From Ophiobolus disseminans (taxonomy: Eukaryota; Ascomycota; Dothideomycetes; Pleosporales; Phaeosphaeriaceae): a stretch of DNA of 64,000 nt. The DNA lies in the NCBI GenBank assembly GCA_010093685.1, contig MU006240.1, positions 550,444 to 614,443 on the forward strand, in the 5' to 3' direction. Below the pieces are notes generated by a model. It saw only the letters and a list, made by a program, of their open reading frames with translations, ran no database searches and had not been told where the DNA came from. Every line of letters starts with the position of its first letter. The first letter of the stretch is position 1. The position numbers and the translations under genes were made by a program. This document shows positions 1 to 9,724 of the stretch, in pieces.

Positions 1-1216
1 TGACCAGTAATCCATGCTCATTTCCTCGATCAGACGTGCGCGCATGTAACGATTGATCAGGAGACGCCCCGGAACTGGGACTGTTTTGGGGTCATCTCAA
101 TCTACATTGATAGACACCAACCCGTTCGCAGCGTATACGTCCATGAAGATGCGTCGCTGCAATGTCTCTGGCAAGTTATCCAGATTTGGCAAGGTACATG
201 GCTGGATCTCCAAAGCTCCGCTGGTGGTAGCAGAGAAACGTAAGATACTATCATGACAAGGATGATATCCATAATCTGTATTTTCGGATTGCCAACAGGG
301 TGAAGCGTGTGTTGCTCGAAGCAAGATGAAGCCCGAGCGACCATCACGGTTGACACCGATGATGCAAACATGATACTTCCACCGCTTGATATCCAAGTCA
401 TCTCTCTTCAATGCCCGAATTACCTCATTCAAGGCGTTAGCGTTGAATGAGGAGGGGCGAAGCCATTGGTAGTGCTCTTCGCACTTGTCCTGGCATCCAA
501 GGCCGTCTCTTGTATCAACGAAAGTTACGTCAAAGGCGCAATCTTCATTCCAAAGAACTTGCAAGAACGGCTCAAAATGTAGAAAGTCGTCACCAAAACC
601 CTCGCCTTGCAAGTCTATGCTCCATCGGGTGCACGAGTTCGGACACCATGTGCTTAGGTCAATGACAAGCTTCTTGAGCAATCGGAGCTGAGAACCAAGA
701 TTGGATAGCGAGTGCGGCGCATCACCAATGTGATTACCCTCCGGATTTCACAGCTTAGGCGCTCTGACGATGGCGAAGGTATTGCTGCCATAAAAGGTAG
801 AAGCGGACTCTTGGTATACCTGACGATTGACGAGGAACAGACTGAGGTTGATAGGAATGAAGGGAAGCAAGGTATGAGGTTCAATGGCTATTTGTTTTAG
901 CAGGAAAAATTGCACGGGCTCAAGAACGTTCAGCTTCTCGACCAAGCCCGGCCTCTACATGCGGCCCATTCCGGTCTCCTGCTCGTCGAAAGAGCTGGAA
1001 ATTGCTCCGTGAGGCCCAATGTCCGATCAACAAGGCGTCTGGATACTCGACTACAAGCGCGTAGATGTGGTTTCTGATTTCTCCGGGCAGGTCGAGGAAG
1101 GAGCGTGTGACTGGGTCCGCCGATTTTGACGACCCGGTTGCGACGCAACTCGGCAGTATAAGTCTAGGCGGAATGGCGTATGATTTTCCGCCTCTGAGAT
1201 GCGCAGGTGTGTCCAT
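1..1216 (-). pseudogene. Broken LPxELRxxIY (F-box/2EXR-like) paralogue, continues off the window start
   Basis: Read on the minus strand from an ATG at 1216 (MDTPAHL), it carries the FLDLPGEIRNHIY motif, then VNRQVYQESASTFYGSNTF, then a region clearly homologous to the intact neighbour at 1518-3248 (VLWNEDCAF against VLWNRQWTG; ALKRDDLDIKRW against ALRVDDLNIRRF). Three lesions break it. The frame shifts near 945-960. An in-frame TGA lies at 748-750, after IVRAPKL and before NPEGNHIGDAPHSLSN. A second in-frame TGA lies at 97-99, after GLVSINVD and before DDPKTVPVPGRLLINRY. The frame stays open from 97 to base 1, so the copy extends beyond the window. No GT-AG intron removes the stops. Both TGAs could derive from CGA (Arg), which is inference. 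Function of the family is unknown; the motif resembles F-box or 2EXR proteins. Confidence 0.75.
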
Positions 1217-1517
1217 GCTGACTGTGAGGATCAATCGAGTGGTGGAAGGGACTTCGAGGGTTTCGAGCTCGGAAGATGTGGGGACAAGGAAGGAGACTAA
1301 ACTTGTTTAGGACACGGGCGCTTGCCTGCACTGCCCCTGAGCACACGGGTGATGTAGCTTTACAACGTCAAGCTGGATGCTTTGTATATGCGATCTCGGT
1401 TCCATGTATATTGGAATATGGAGTATGCCTCGCTTTTCACTCGTCGGCAGCCTGTATCTGCTCGAACCAGGACACACGAGTCGCTGTCCTACTATCATAA
1501 CAACGTCAAAAGACATG

Positions 1518-3248
1518 TTATGGAAGTCGATGCACTTCATCTAGTCCTGGAAAGACGTAACCAACAGGAATCCCGTAGCCATTCACAACAACATCCACAT
1601 CGTTACCCCTCTGGAGACCCAGCCCTGCGTCACGAAGCTGTCGTAAAGCACGCAGGACTTGTAAGCGTAGTGAATAGAGTGAAAACGCGGTCTCTGAAGA
1701 CGTATTGCTGCCATTCGAACAAGTCGAGCTTGAACCGATACGCACATTTATTGAGACCGAGGCACCACGATTGCCGAGATGAACGCCGTGCCGCAGTAGA
1801 GCCCCGGTATTGATACTGATGTCATCCGGTGCCAAAGTCCGCCCATCTTGTACGTCAAAATTGAGGTGAAGACTATGCACGTTCTGCCCTTTGAGTCCTG
1901 CCATCTTCTCTCCTCGGCCACTGAAGTCACTGGTGGACAACCACCGTTCCAAGGCATTGAGGTTGCAGACTTCAGACCCCTCCAGCTTGTAATTGATGTG
2001 GAGAATGAATCTGTTCACCATGTAGTAACACCTGACCTCTCGGGTATGCAAAGCTCGTCGCAAGAACAACAGCCCAGACACATGATCTTTCGCGCGGTTC
2101 AGATTGATGGATATAGCTTCGTCTGACAAGAGGAGATAATCGAAGATCTGACGACGAATGTGATAAGGAAAGTTCAGCAGCAGAGGCGCTGGACCAGGGA
2201 CTTGGCTAATGCCTTCATTCAGGTCCAGAGTAAAGTCCAGACGATGTTGGAGGCAAGCGTACTTTACCCCGCGGCTGGGAATATCGTGTTCCGAGTAGTA
2301 TTTATGGGTTGCATGCTCCGAGCATACATCTGGATGAGTTGAGCGGAATAGCACTACCCCTCTGTATCCTTCGCGATCCACAGCAACGTGACTCATAGCT
2401 CTTTCGAACCTGCGAATATTCAAGTCGTCGACCCGGAGAGCAGTGAGCATCTTGGTCAACATCTTGCTGTCGATGATGCCATCTCTGTGCCAGCCCAAGC
2501 CACACGTGTTGCAATGTGGTCGTGTGAGGTCAGGGGGGCTGGGGTTGCAAAACTCGACCTTGCCTGTCCATTGTCGATTCCATAGAACTCGAAGTAGAGG
2601 TAGTAGCTCTATGCAAGCTCCGCCCTCCCCCAGATAGCCGACATCGGGCCAACAGAGAGCGCTGACATCAAGCACAACGTTTTGGAGCTTAGATAGTTGG
2701 GACCCAATAGTCACTAGCCACTCCGAACCTTGCGCAAGGTACTTCCCGTAAAAGTCATGCCTTGTAAAGTATGGGCTGTCTTCGCGGCATGTTCTACTGA
2801 TAGCGAGCCGGTTCTGGGAGAAGAATACTGACGATGCTTCATGGTAAACTTGCCGGCATGTGGCCAAGATACCTTGGATATGCAGCGTCGCTCGTAATAA
2901 GTCCTTGTCTGTGCTATGCCAATTTAGGGTATCTGATAGGCAGCCTGTCAGAACGCAGTACATCTGAAGACAAGTATACCACTTACTCTCCAGCTCACCA
3001 ACCGTAATTATGTTGTTATAGGTGTGATCTCGATGGCAATGTAGGCGGCCGGACACGATGAACAATGGACCGTCTAGAACCAAAGCATAGGCGTATATAT
3101 CATTCCGCAGTTCAGCTGGTAGGTCAAGGAAAGAAGTAGCGTTCCGAATCGCAACTCCGGACGCTCCGTGCCGTATTTGAGGCGGCGCAGGGACAATGGC
3201 TGGTGAACTGAGCCATTTCGTATGGTTGTTATCTTCATCGGTTGCCAT
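1518..3248 (-). CDS. F-box/2EXR-like protein with LPAELRNDIY motif
   Basis: Uninterrupted 576-codon frame starting at the ATG of MATDEDNN (3248); the in-frame codon slightly upstream is GTG. The N-terminus holds the FLDLPAELRNDIYAYAL helix typical of a very large fungal family of F-box-like or 2EXR proteins, followed by a CRQVYHEASSVFF segment that is also family-typical. A second, weaker copy of the same pattern appears in the C-terminal half (LLNFPYHIRRQIFDYLLL), suggesting internal duplication. There are no membrane segments. It is the intact partner of the broken copy immediately downstream on the same strand (1-1216), so the two look like a tandem duplication. Molecular role is unknown; members are often assumed to act as substrate adaptors, but nothing here proves that. 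Confidence 0.8.
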   Translation of the reverse strand: MATDEDNNHTKWLSSPAIVPAPPQIRHGASGVAIRNATSFLDLPAELRNDIYAYALVLDGPLFIVSGRLHCHRDHTYNNIITVGELESKWYTCLQMYCVLTGCLSDTLNWHSTDKDLLRATLHIQGILATCRQVYHEASSVFFSQNRLAISRTCREDSPYFTRHDFYGKYLAQGSEWLVTIGSQLSKLQNVVLDVSALCWPDVGYLGEGGACIELLPLLRVLWNRQWTGKVEFCNPSPPDLTRPHCNTCGLGWHRDGIIDSKMLTKMLTALRVDDLNIRRFERAMSHVAVDREGYRGVVLFRSTHPDVCSEHATHKYYSEHDIPSRGVKYACLQHRLDFTLDLNEGISQVPGPAPLLLNFPYHIRRQIFDYLLLSDEAISINLNRAKDHVSGLLFLRRALHTREVRCYYMVNRFILHINYKLEGSEVCNLNALERWLSTSDFSGRGEKMAGLKGQNVHSLHLNFDVQDGRTLAPDDISINTGALLRHGVHLGNRGASVSINVRIGSSSTCSNGSNTSSETAFSLYSLRLQVLRALRQLRDAGLGLQRGNDVDVVVNGYGIPVGYVFPGLDEVHRLP

Positions 3249-4215
3249 AATGGACACCTGAGCAGAAGAAGAGATCGGGCGTGAGGGGTTGAGTCTCGCT
3301 AGGCTGCTATCTCGTCTACGGTCAGACTAATCCCAATTCTGACTAGGTTGCTGCACCTCTTCGATCACGCCTGGGCCCCACACATTTGCTTGCAATGCCA
3401 ACGGCATCATCAACTTGTACATATGTTTTGGAAGTTTTAAGCAGCTCAGAGGTCTTTTTTGTTTAGAGTATAACCTCGAAGCGCCACGAGATTTGACAAA
3501 GAAATTGAGGCTGAACGTGCCTAAAGGAAACTAGCTTCGTGGTACGACATCGCAATAAGAACAGGAACGCGAATAATAGTTCAGCCTACTTTATCAATAA
3601 GACACCTTGGCATAATGCTATGCCCTGAGCTTCTCTCCGATCGTTACTGATCGTACACAATCATGTCTCCGAGACATCGGAACCTAAATAAGAAAAAATT
3701 ATGTGAGTCGAGTACCCGGACCACAGGTTCTACCGGTAGGACGGAAGCCTTACATCATGGCTCTTGGCGAGCCGTGAACGCCGGTAAAAGGTCAAGCTTG
3801 ACAACTACATGTACGTATGCAAAAGTGGTTCCAAAATCTAAAAAGTCTATGTAGATAGGTATACAGGATACCTTAGCCACTACTACTGCTAAGTCCTTTC
3901 CAGCCCGATCTGATCTCAGGGTACCTTGGTGGTATATCTTTATTTCTAGCTTTTGCGACTTACCATCGATAAGAGTTTAGGATTCAAATATTCGGGACAA
4001 TTTTAGACCGCGATTGTTGATGCGGACGAATACATGGCCGACTCCCGACTCGCAAATACCTACTCGAATACTGCATTGGTACTTCCACTTCCGTAAACGA
4101 ATCGTGGGCTTTTTGATCATAAATCAGCAACCATAAATGTGAACCGTATAATGTGACCCGTATGTCCACCCCAATTTAACTCTTCTCCATACAAAGAAAC
4201 CAGCAACCATACACC
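3249..4215. other. Gene-free spacer, divergent promoters
   Basis: About 970 bases between the divergent F-box-like gene and the Ayr1-like dehydrogenase. It is more AT-rich than its flanks, especially 3420-4170, and only short unsupported frames occur. I see no transposon ends or RNA gene. Confidence 0.5.
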
Positions 4216-5130
4216 ATGGCCCCGACCGTAGAACGGACCATCCTCATCACAGGCTGCTCAGACGACAGTCTGGGCTCGCACCTCTCCATTGCCTTCCACA
4301 ATGCCGGATGGCGCGTCTTTGCTACCGCGCGCAACACAGCAAAGCTCCAAGTCGTGATACGCGCAGGCATTGAGACAATACAGCTTGACACCCTCTCTCC
4401 GGAATCGATACAAAACAGTGTTTCCACGGTTGCTAAGCTTACTGGTGGCTCTCTCGACATGCTTCTCAACAACGCCGGGGCCGGATACTCGATGCCGCTG
4501 ATGGACCTTGATCTGGACAAGACACGGGACCTCTTCGAGCTGAACGTTTACTCTTTGATCACCGTCACAAAGGCCTTTCTGCCTCTGCTTCGGGAGTCTG
4601 GAACCACGCACGGCGGCGTCCGCGGCGGTATCGTTGTGAATAATACATCGTGCTCATCATTGACCTGTGGGGGCCTTCCCTTTGCAGGAGCATACAATGC
4701 ATCCAAGGCTGCCGCGACTAGCATCACCGAAGGCATGCGTCTCGAGCTGGCGCCTTTTGACATCAAAGTCATCAATCTCCTGACCGGTGGCGTCCGCTCG
4801 ACGTTCCACGCCAACACTCCGAATGATAAGCTGCCTCCCGACTCTCTCTACCAGGTGGCGAAGGAGGTCGTTGAGAAGACCATGTCAGGCGTGAACTCTA
4901 CGGAGAGTGGCGCTGATCCGAAGCAGTGGGCCAATCGGATTGTTGGCAAATTGAGTAAGAGCAATCCTCCGCATTGGGTCTGGGGTGGCAAGTGGAGTAC
5001 GACGGTTTGGGCGAGTACGTTTTTGCCCGTGGGCGCGATGGATTGGGTTACGAAGCCTATGACGGGACTGGATAAGGTGGAGAAGAATGTTGAGGAGCAG
5101 AAGAAGGCGGGGAAGGCGAAGCCAGCATGA
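4216..5130 (+). CDS. AYR1: Short-chain dehydrogenase, Ayr1-like (1-acyl-dihydroxyacetone-phosphate reductase family)
   Basis: Intronless 304-residue SDR. The nucleotide-binding loop near residue 12 is TGCSDDSLG, the variant glycine motif used by Ayr1-type enzymes (TGCSDGSLG) rather than TGxxxGxG. The NNAG motif lies near residue 87, and the catalytic Ser and YNASK motif near residues 144-166. Family members reduce acyl-DHAP with NADPH in phosphatidate synthesis, at the ER or lipid droplets; the WVWGGKWST segment and the following hydrophobic stretch fit membrane association. Kozak-like context ACACCATGG supports the start. It converges with another SDR at 5474-6511, but the two differ in motif type, so they are not recent duplicates. 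Exact substrate is inferred. Confidence 0.8.
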   Translation: MAPTVERTILITGCSDDSLGSHLSIAFHNAGWRVFATARNTAKLQVVIRAGIETIQLDTLSPESIQNSVSTVAKLTGGSLDMLLNNAGAGYSMPLMDLDLDKTRDLFELNVYSLITVTKAFLPLLRESGTTHGGVRGGIVVNNTSCSSLTCGGLPFAGAYNASKAAATSITEGMRLELAPFDIKVINLLTGGVRSTFHANTPNDKLPPDSLYQVAKEVVEKTMSGVNSTESGADPKQWANRIVGKLSKSNPPHWVWGGKWSTTVWASTFLPVGAMDWVTKPMTGLDKVEKNVEEQKKAGKAKPA

Positions 5131-5473
5131 TGGATGTGATAGCTTGACCTGTCTGTGGTTACTTTGGCTATAGTATCTTAGCAGTGATACACCCTTACCA
5201 AGACAACCGAGTAGAAGGTGGCGTGTGGCTGTAGCGTGTTGTATCGACTGTCGTTTCGTCAATCTGAAGCGCTCGACTCGAGGCAGTGCCTACCAGAGTA
5301 ACATAGCATATGACTCTTGCCTTCCACTCACCTGGACTGAACCCACTTACTCTCAACAATACATTAAAATAATCTCTATGCCGCGCCGCATGATACAGAA
5401 CATGATCTACCCCAAACCTACTCACCAATCGCTTAAAACCCACCCCATCCCTCCAATTCACAAAAACACGCCA

Positions 5474-6511
5474 TCAAGCAGCAGCGCTGTTCTCCGCCAA
5501 ACTCTTCACAACATCCCCAGCCCCCACAGACTCCAACTCCGCCATCGTTTCCACCCACAGCCTCTCCTTCATCTCCACTCCCGCCGGCTCGTACATCAGC
5601 TTCGGATACGGCTTAACAGTCCACTCGCTCGTGAAAGACCCATGGCTCTCCCTGCCCTGCGCAACGGCAGCATCAACATAACAGCTCGCGCCCACCGCCA
5701 CCGATCGCGCGACAAGTATCTGTCCAAAAGCAAGAAGTGGCTTCAAAAACGGGGGCACGCCGCGGAAGAAGGCGGTGCCTTTGGTCATTCCAGGGTTACT
5801 AACGTTTATGAGCACGTCCTCTGGGTTTACGAATTCTGCGAGTTTGGCGACGAATGGGACGAGTAGGAGTTTCGACTTTGCATACCATTGGAGCTGCGAA
5901 TAGCTCGTCGCGTCATCGAATTGCGGCAGAATCGGCTGGTTTGAGTCGAGTGTTGCGCTGTACGCTATGTCTGAGCCCACGATGGAAAGGACAGGCGGTC
6001 TCGAAGCGTCGGCGGCCTTTTTCGCTTTCAGAAGCGGGAGCAGTAAGATGGCGAGCAGGACTGTAGAGAGGAAATTGACCTGCAAAGTCAATTCGTGCTT
6101 GGTGTCTGGTATAACTGTGTATTTCTCCTGCACGAGGCCCGCGTTTAAAATGGCAATGTCGATGCGTGGCAGCGTCGCGCACTTCTCGACAAAGGCGCGG
6201 ACTGAATCGTACGACTCCAGGTCTATGAGCCAGACGGAGATGGTGGCTGAGGGGAATTCTTTTTGGAGTTTGGCGGCGGCGGCGGCGCCTTTGGATTGCG
6301 AGCGCACGCCCATGACAAGGTGCGCGAGGCCGAGCTGGAGGAACTGGCGCGATGCTTCGAGCCCGAGGCCGACATTGCTTCCTGTGACGATGGCGACGTG
6401 GTTGGTGAGCTTGGTGCCGGGAGGCAGAGGTTTGGGTTTGGTGAATTGGCGGCGCAGGAAGCCAAACGGGGTGGCCTCGGACGACGCTTTGCTTTCGAGT
6501 TTGCTGGACAT
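5474..6511 (-). CDS. Short-chain dehydrogenase/reductase, retinol dehydrogenase-like
   Basis: Single-exon 345-residue SDR. It has a classical TGSNVGLG cofactor loop near residue 43, ILNAGL near residue 121 and a catalytic YAKSK motif, with SIVGS supplying the likely catalytic serine. The extended N-terminus (FLRRQFTKPKPLPPGT) is typical of the fungal retinol-dehydrogenase or WW-domain-oxidoreductase-like subgroup, which often sits near secondary metabolism or lipid genes, though no cluster is visible here. The start ATG follows CTCGCTACT. Only 343 bases separate it from the convergent Ayr1-like gene; that gap holds only 3' untranslated sequence as far as I can see. Substrate unknown. Confidence 0.85.
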   Translation of the reverse strand: MSSKLESKASSEATPFGFLRRQFTKPKPLPPGTKLTNHVAIVTGSNVGLGLEASRQFLQLGLAHLVMGVRSQSKGAAAAAKLQKEFPSATISVWLIDLESYDSVRAFVEKCATLPRIDIAILNAGLVQEKYTVIPDTKHELTLQVNFLSTVLLAILLLPLLKAKKAADASRPPVLSIVGSDIAYSATLDSNQPILPQFDDATSYSQLQWYAKSKLLLVPFVAKLAEFVNPEDVLINVSNPGMTKGTAFFRGVPPFLKPLLAFGQILVARSVAVGASCYVDAAVAQGRESHGSFTSEWTVKPYPKLMYEPAGVEMKERLWVETMAELESVGAGDVVKSLAENSAAA

Positions 6512-7067
6512 AGTAGCGAGAGGTTGCGGAGGTTAAATCTAGAGTACTGATATTGAGAAAAAGTGCAGCCTCGCGTTACGGCAGTTATATTCCCATTTGT
6601 CTTTTTTTGGGTGTTTCCCGGAGTCGGGCAGAGTGTTCGCCCGTCCTAAGCATTCCTGCCGTCGCAACATCTCGTCTCGCAAAACACTACCACAATTACC
6701 GATACGGAAGTGAGAGCAGCACATCTTTTCGCTTGGCGATTCGCGTCAACTCGTTTTGCGTGTATTAGTAAGTCTTATCGTGAGCGGATCGACGAAGGAG
6801 CTCGTTTTGGAGTAGGTACATGGGTATTTAGGTTGCTAAGCAGATAGATATCTTCATAATCTAGCACATAAAAACCTGTGTCTCTTCATATTCTTATAAG
6901 AGGTTTTGAACGACTTTATAGTGTTGTGAGGACATACAAGCTTCCTGTTGAAATTCTTAGGTTACGGCACCATTTGTGAGCCGGCGCTCCGGTCGTTCAC
7001 CAGATGAACAGTGCAAAAGAAGGCATATCCCACACTTTCGCCACACACCCAAGAACCGCCTAATATG
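6512..7067. other. Intergenic, upstream of SDR and downstream of membrane protein gene
   Basis: About 550 bases with no supported gene. It should contain the SDR promoter and the 3' end of the membrane-protein gene. No distinctive motif found. Confidence 0.4.
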
Positions 7068-8972
7068 TTACTTCGTCCCCACATCAACCTGCACCTGCAA
7101 CGGATCCGCCGCCTCCCCAACCTCCCTCCACCACCCCTCCAACTCCTCCAACATCCGCAAATTCTCGAGTCGATTCCAATCACGCGTCATCCTCCTCGCC
7201 CAAGCTCCGGGTACGCAGCCAAACACAACGTCCACGAAGCTCAAAATCGTGAGAACGAGTACGAAGCCCAGAACCACCGCGACGCCCGTCGTGCTCAGCG
7301 TGGTGTGGCTGCGTGATTGAAACTTTACACGCCCGCATAGATTCGTCAAACTGGTTCCGTCCCACTGATTAACAGCCTGAGCTGCATCCACGCCGGGCGG
7401 TTTCTCAATGGTATTAAAAACAGCGAGTTGCATTCGCGCCAGCGCCACGGCGAACCAATATTCGAGTTCGATTTTCCACTGCTCAGGGGCCACATATTCC
7501 TGCGTTATGCCGTTGAGGTAGCGCGCGGCTTGGAGGGCGGAAGAAGCGGGGCGGCCTTGGATGCTGCCTGGTATGGACGTCATGTAGACGCTCAGTGCGA
7601 CGAGGCTGTATATGTTTTTTAGGTCCTCGAAGGCGGGTGTGGCGTTGTGTATGGAGGGGCGGGCGAGCGTGGTGAGTGCTGGGGATGTGGTGTCGAGGGG
7701 GGAAATGAGGCCGGTCCAGGGGCTGCATGTGTTGGAGGGCGAGCGGCAGAAGCGCACTGATTCTTTGCATGCTATGATGTTGAGAAAGCGGTCTGTTTCG
7801 TAGACCACCAGGTCGCTTTTGTTGCCGAAGTTTGTTTGAGTGTGGACTGAAAACCATGGGTCGTCGCTTTGTGACTCGAACTGCACGCCGTTGGATCGGA
7901 GGAAGATGAGACTTGGATCGTGGTCCTTCGCGACCGGACGGACTAGTTCGATGATCCTCTCTGGTGAGAAGTTCAGATGGTATGCCTGGAGATCAAACGT
8001 CCCGCTGACGTTTTGGTTGACAAAAGGCATGCCTCGCGGAGCGCGCGGGTCGGCGGGTAGGTAGAAGAGATAAGAGCGCACTCTCTCTTCACCTGTTATT
8101 GGAAGAGTACGTGGGTCGATGAACGGTTTGTCTGGCACTACAGCGCAAACACTGCGTCTCTGGACTGCCATCTTACTAGCAAGATTTGAATTGATACCCA
8201 AATCTCGAAACAAGATTGGGCCGCTGTCAAGCACCACAGCACCATTGGGTCGATCTGAGCAGATGCTCTCCTCGAAAGGGCAAGGCGCATCATGCTCGAT
8301 TTCGTAAGGTAGTGATCGTTTGACGAACTTGCCACAGTCCAGGATACTCCGCGAGACACCAAGCGGATAGCAGTTCCGAACATAGTTGTCGGCATCCAGA
8401 GTCTCGTTGAGCCGGAGTGATTGCCATGTCCGAACTGATGAGCGTTCGGTAACATTGCGGCCAGTCCACTGACCGCAGCCGTTGACAGCTCGGGACACAA
8501 CCAGGCGGCCTACGACAATGCGCGAGGTAAGGATACCGGCAACGATGAAAGCGATGAAATGGATAGCTGCGATAAGTCCGAGAGTCACGATTCTCCTTCT
8601 CTTGTTCCTCTCTCCGTATCCACGAGGTCGACCAGACTGTGATGCCTTTCGCTTCAGCCTCTCGTCCCAGGTGAGTTCAACCAAGGCCCACAGCGTGCTT
8701 CCTGCCGTAACGACGTTCCTAAGAATGACCTCCAAGCGGCGTGATATATTTGCAACCGGTGCTGATCTGTTGCTCTTCGAACACAGAGCATGATACAATA
8801 CAAAGCGAACAACCTTCCAGCTTCTGTTACCCGCAAAGGTGACAGCAACAGCGAGAAACGTAATCAACGCCGTTGCGTTCTGATTAGCAAGGGTGAGAAA
8901 AGGGCCGTTGTCGTGGTCGACCCAGAATCCAACATACACAGCGCTATCTCCAGAATCTGTATACGATGACAT
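7068..8972 (-). CDS. Fungal multi-pass membrane protein of unknown function
   Basis: A 634-residue frame beginning at MSSYTDSGD (ATG at 8972; the open frame further upstream begins only with TTG). An N-terminal GFWVDHDNGPFLTL segment is followed by a membrane helix (ALITFLAVAVTFAG), a second hydrophobic stretch after an Arg/Lys-rich loop (LGLIAAIHFIAFIVAGIL), a long Cys-containing, N-glycosylation-rich outer domain (NVTER, NETL, NVSG, NATP), and a final helix (VAVVLGFVLVLTILSFVDVV). This layout matches a widespread uncharacterised family in Pezizomycotina that I recognise by its GFW start and NCY/CG extracellular pattern. No catalytic motif is evident. Probably a plasma-membrane or secretory-pathway protein. 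Confidence 0.75.
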   Translation of the reverse strand: MSSYTDSGDSAVYVGFWVDHDNGPFLTLANQNATALITFLAVAVTFAGNRSWKVVRFVLYHALCSKSNRSAPVANISRRLEVILRNVVTAGSTLWALVELTWDERLKRKASQSGRPRGYGERNKRRRIVTLGLIAAIHFIAFIVAGILTSRIVVGRLVVSRAVNGCGQWTGRNVTERSSVRTWQSLRLNETLDADNYVRNCYPLGVSRSILDCGKFVKRSLPYEIEHDAPCPFEESICSDRPNGAVVLDSGPILFRDLGINSNLASKMAVQRRSVCAVVPDKPFIDPRTLPITGEERVRSYLFYLPADPRAPRGMPFVNQNVSGTFDLQAYHLNFSPERIIELVRPVAKDHDPSLIFLRSNGVQFESQSDDPWFSVHTQTNFGNKSDLVVYETDRFLNIIACKESVRFCRSPSNTCSPWTGLISPLDTTSPALTTLARPSIHNATPAFEDLKNIYSLVALSVYMTSIPGSIQGRPASSALQAARYLNGITQEYVAPEQWKIELEYWFAVALARMQLAVFNTIEKPPGVDAAQAVNQWDGTSLTNLCGRVKFQSRSHTTLSTTGVAVVLGFVLVLTILSFVDVVFGCVPGAWARRMTRDWNRLENLRMLEELEGWWREVGEAADPLQVQVDVGTK

Positions 8973-9724
8973 GACGAAAAGGCCGTATGCAACAATGCGT
9001 TGAGCGCACGAGGCTCGCTTTGTATACAAGGCTCCGCATGTTCGGCACTACTCGACGTATCTTGGCCACCTGGCAGCTGAACTCGACTGCGCGGGGGCAG
9101 TGCTGGGCAGTACGCCACATATCTTGGGACTTGAGTTAATAGCTACATGTGTTGATGTGTAGTCGAATCCGAAAAGAGTTGTAAATCTGTGTAGTGGTTC
9201 TCGAGACGACGACAGGATTGAAGAGAAAGACACTACCTAGGCAGCCAGGGCGCTAGGGATACACACTGATGGTGAAGCAACATAGCCATATTTAGCAAGC
9301 TCCAGTCCCAAGTCAAGTCTTACATATATGCAAAGATAATTCAAGCAATCCCACCAACCACAAAGCCAAAACACACAAGACGTGCTAGAGTTGAGTATTA
9401 ATATCATTTCTCACCTACTCGCCTCATCCGACCCAGTGCTCGGATGCCAAACTATACACTCCTACACCCATCCAATAGCAACCCAGTATCCCACAAAAAA
9501 CGCCTGATATGCCATCCAGCCCCCCAAACGCTCCAAACAGATGCCCATGCATAACTTGAAAATGTGAAGCTTACTCCCCAAGCACCTCCGACTTCTTCCC
9601 CAGCCTCCGTAGAGCAGTGCCCTTGTACGTCAATCAAGGACATGTAGGAGCATCAAAGCTGAATTCAGTTTCCTACCCAACATGTCCCCCGAATAATTCA
9701 AGACGGCGAGTGTTGATAATAATG
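8973..9724. other. Intergenic spacer
   Basis: About 750 bases between two minus-strand genes. It must include the membrane protein promoter (proximal to 8973) and the 3' UTR of the RanBPM-like gene. A C/A-rich stretch at 9350-9540 has no coding signal. Confidence 0.4.

Noticed and set aside
1..1216. Stop codons at 97-99 and 748-750 as recoding (readthrough or selenocysteine)
   Set aside because: No SECIS-like or readthrough context was seen, a frameshift is also present, and filamentous ascomycetes are not known to use selenocysteine.
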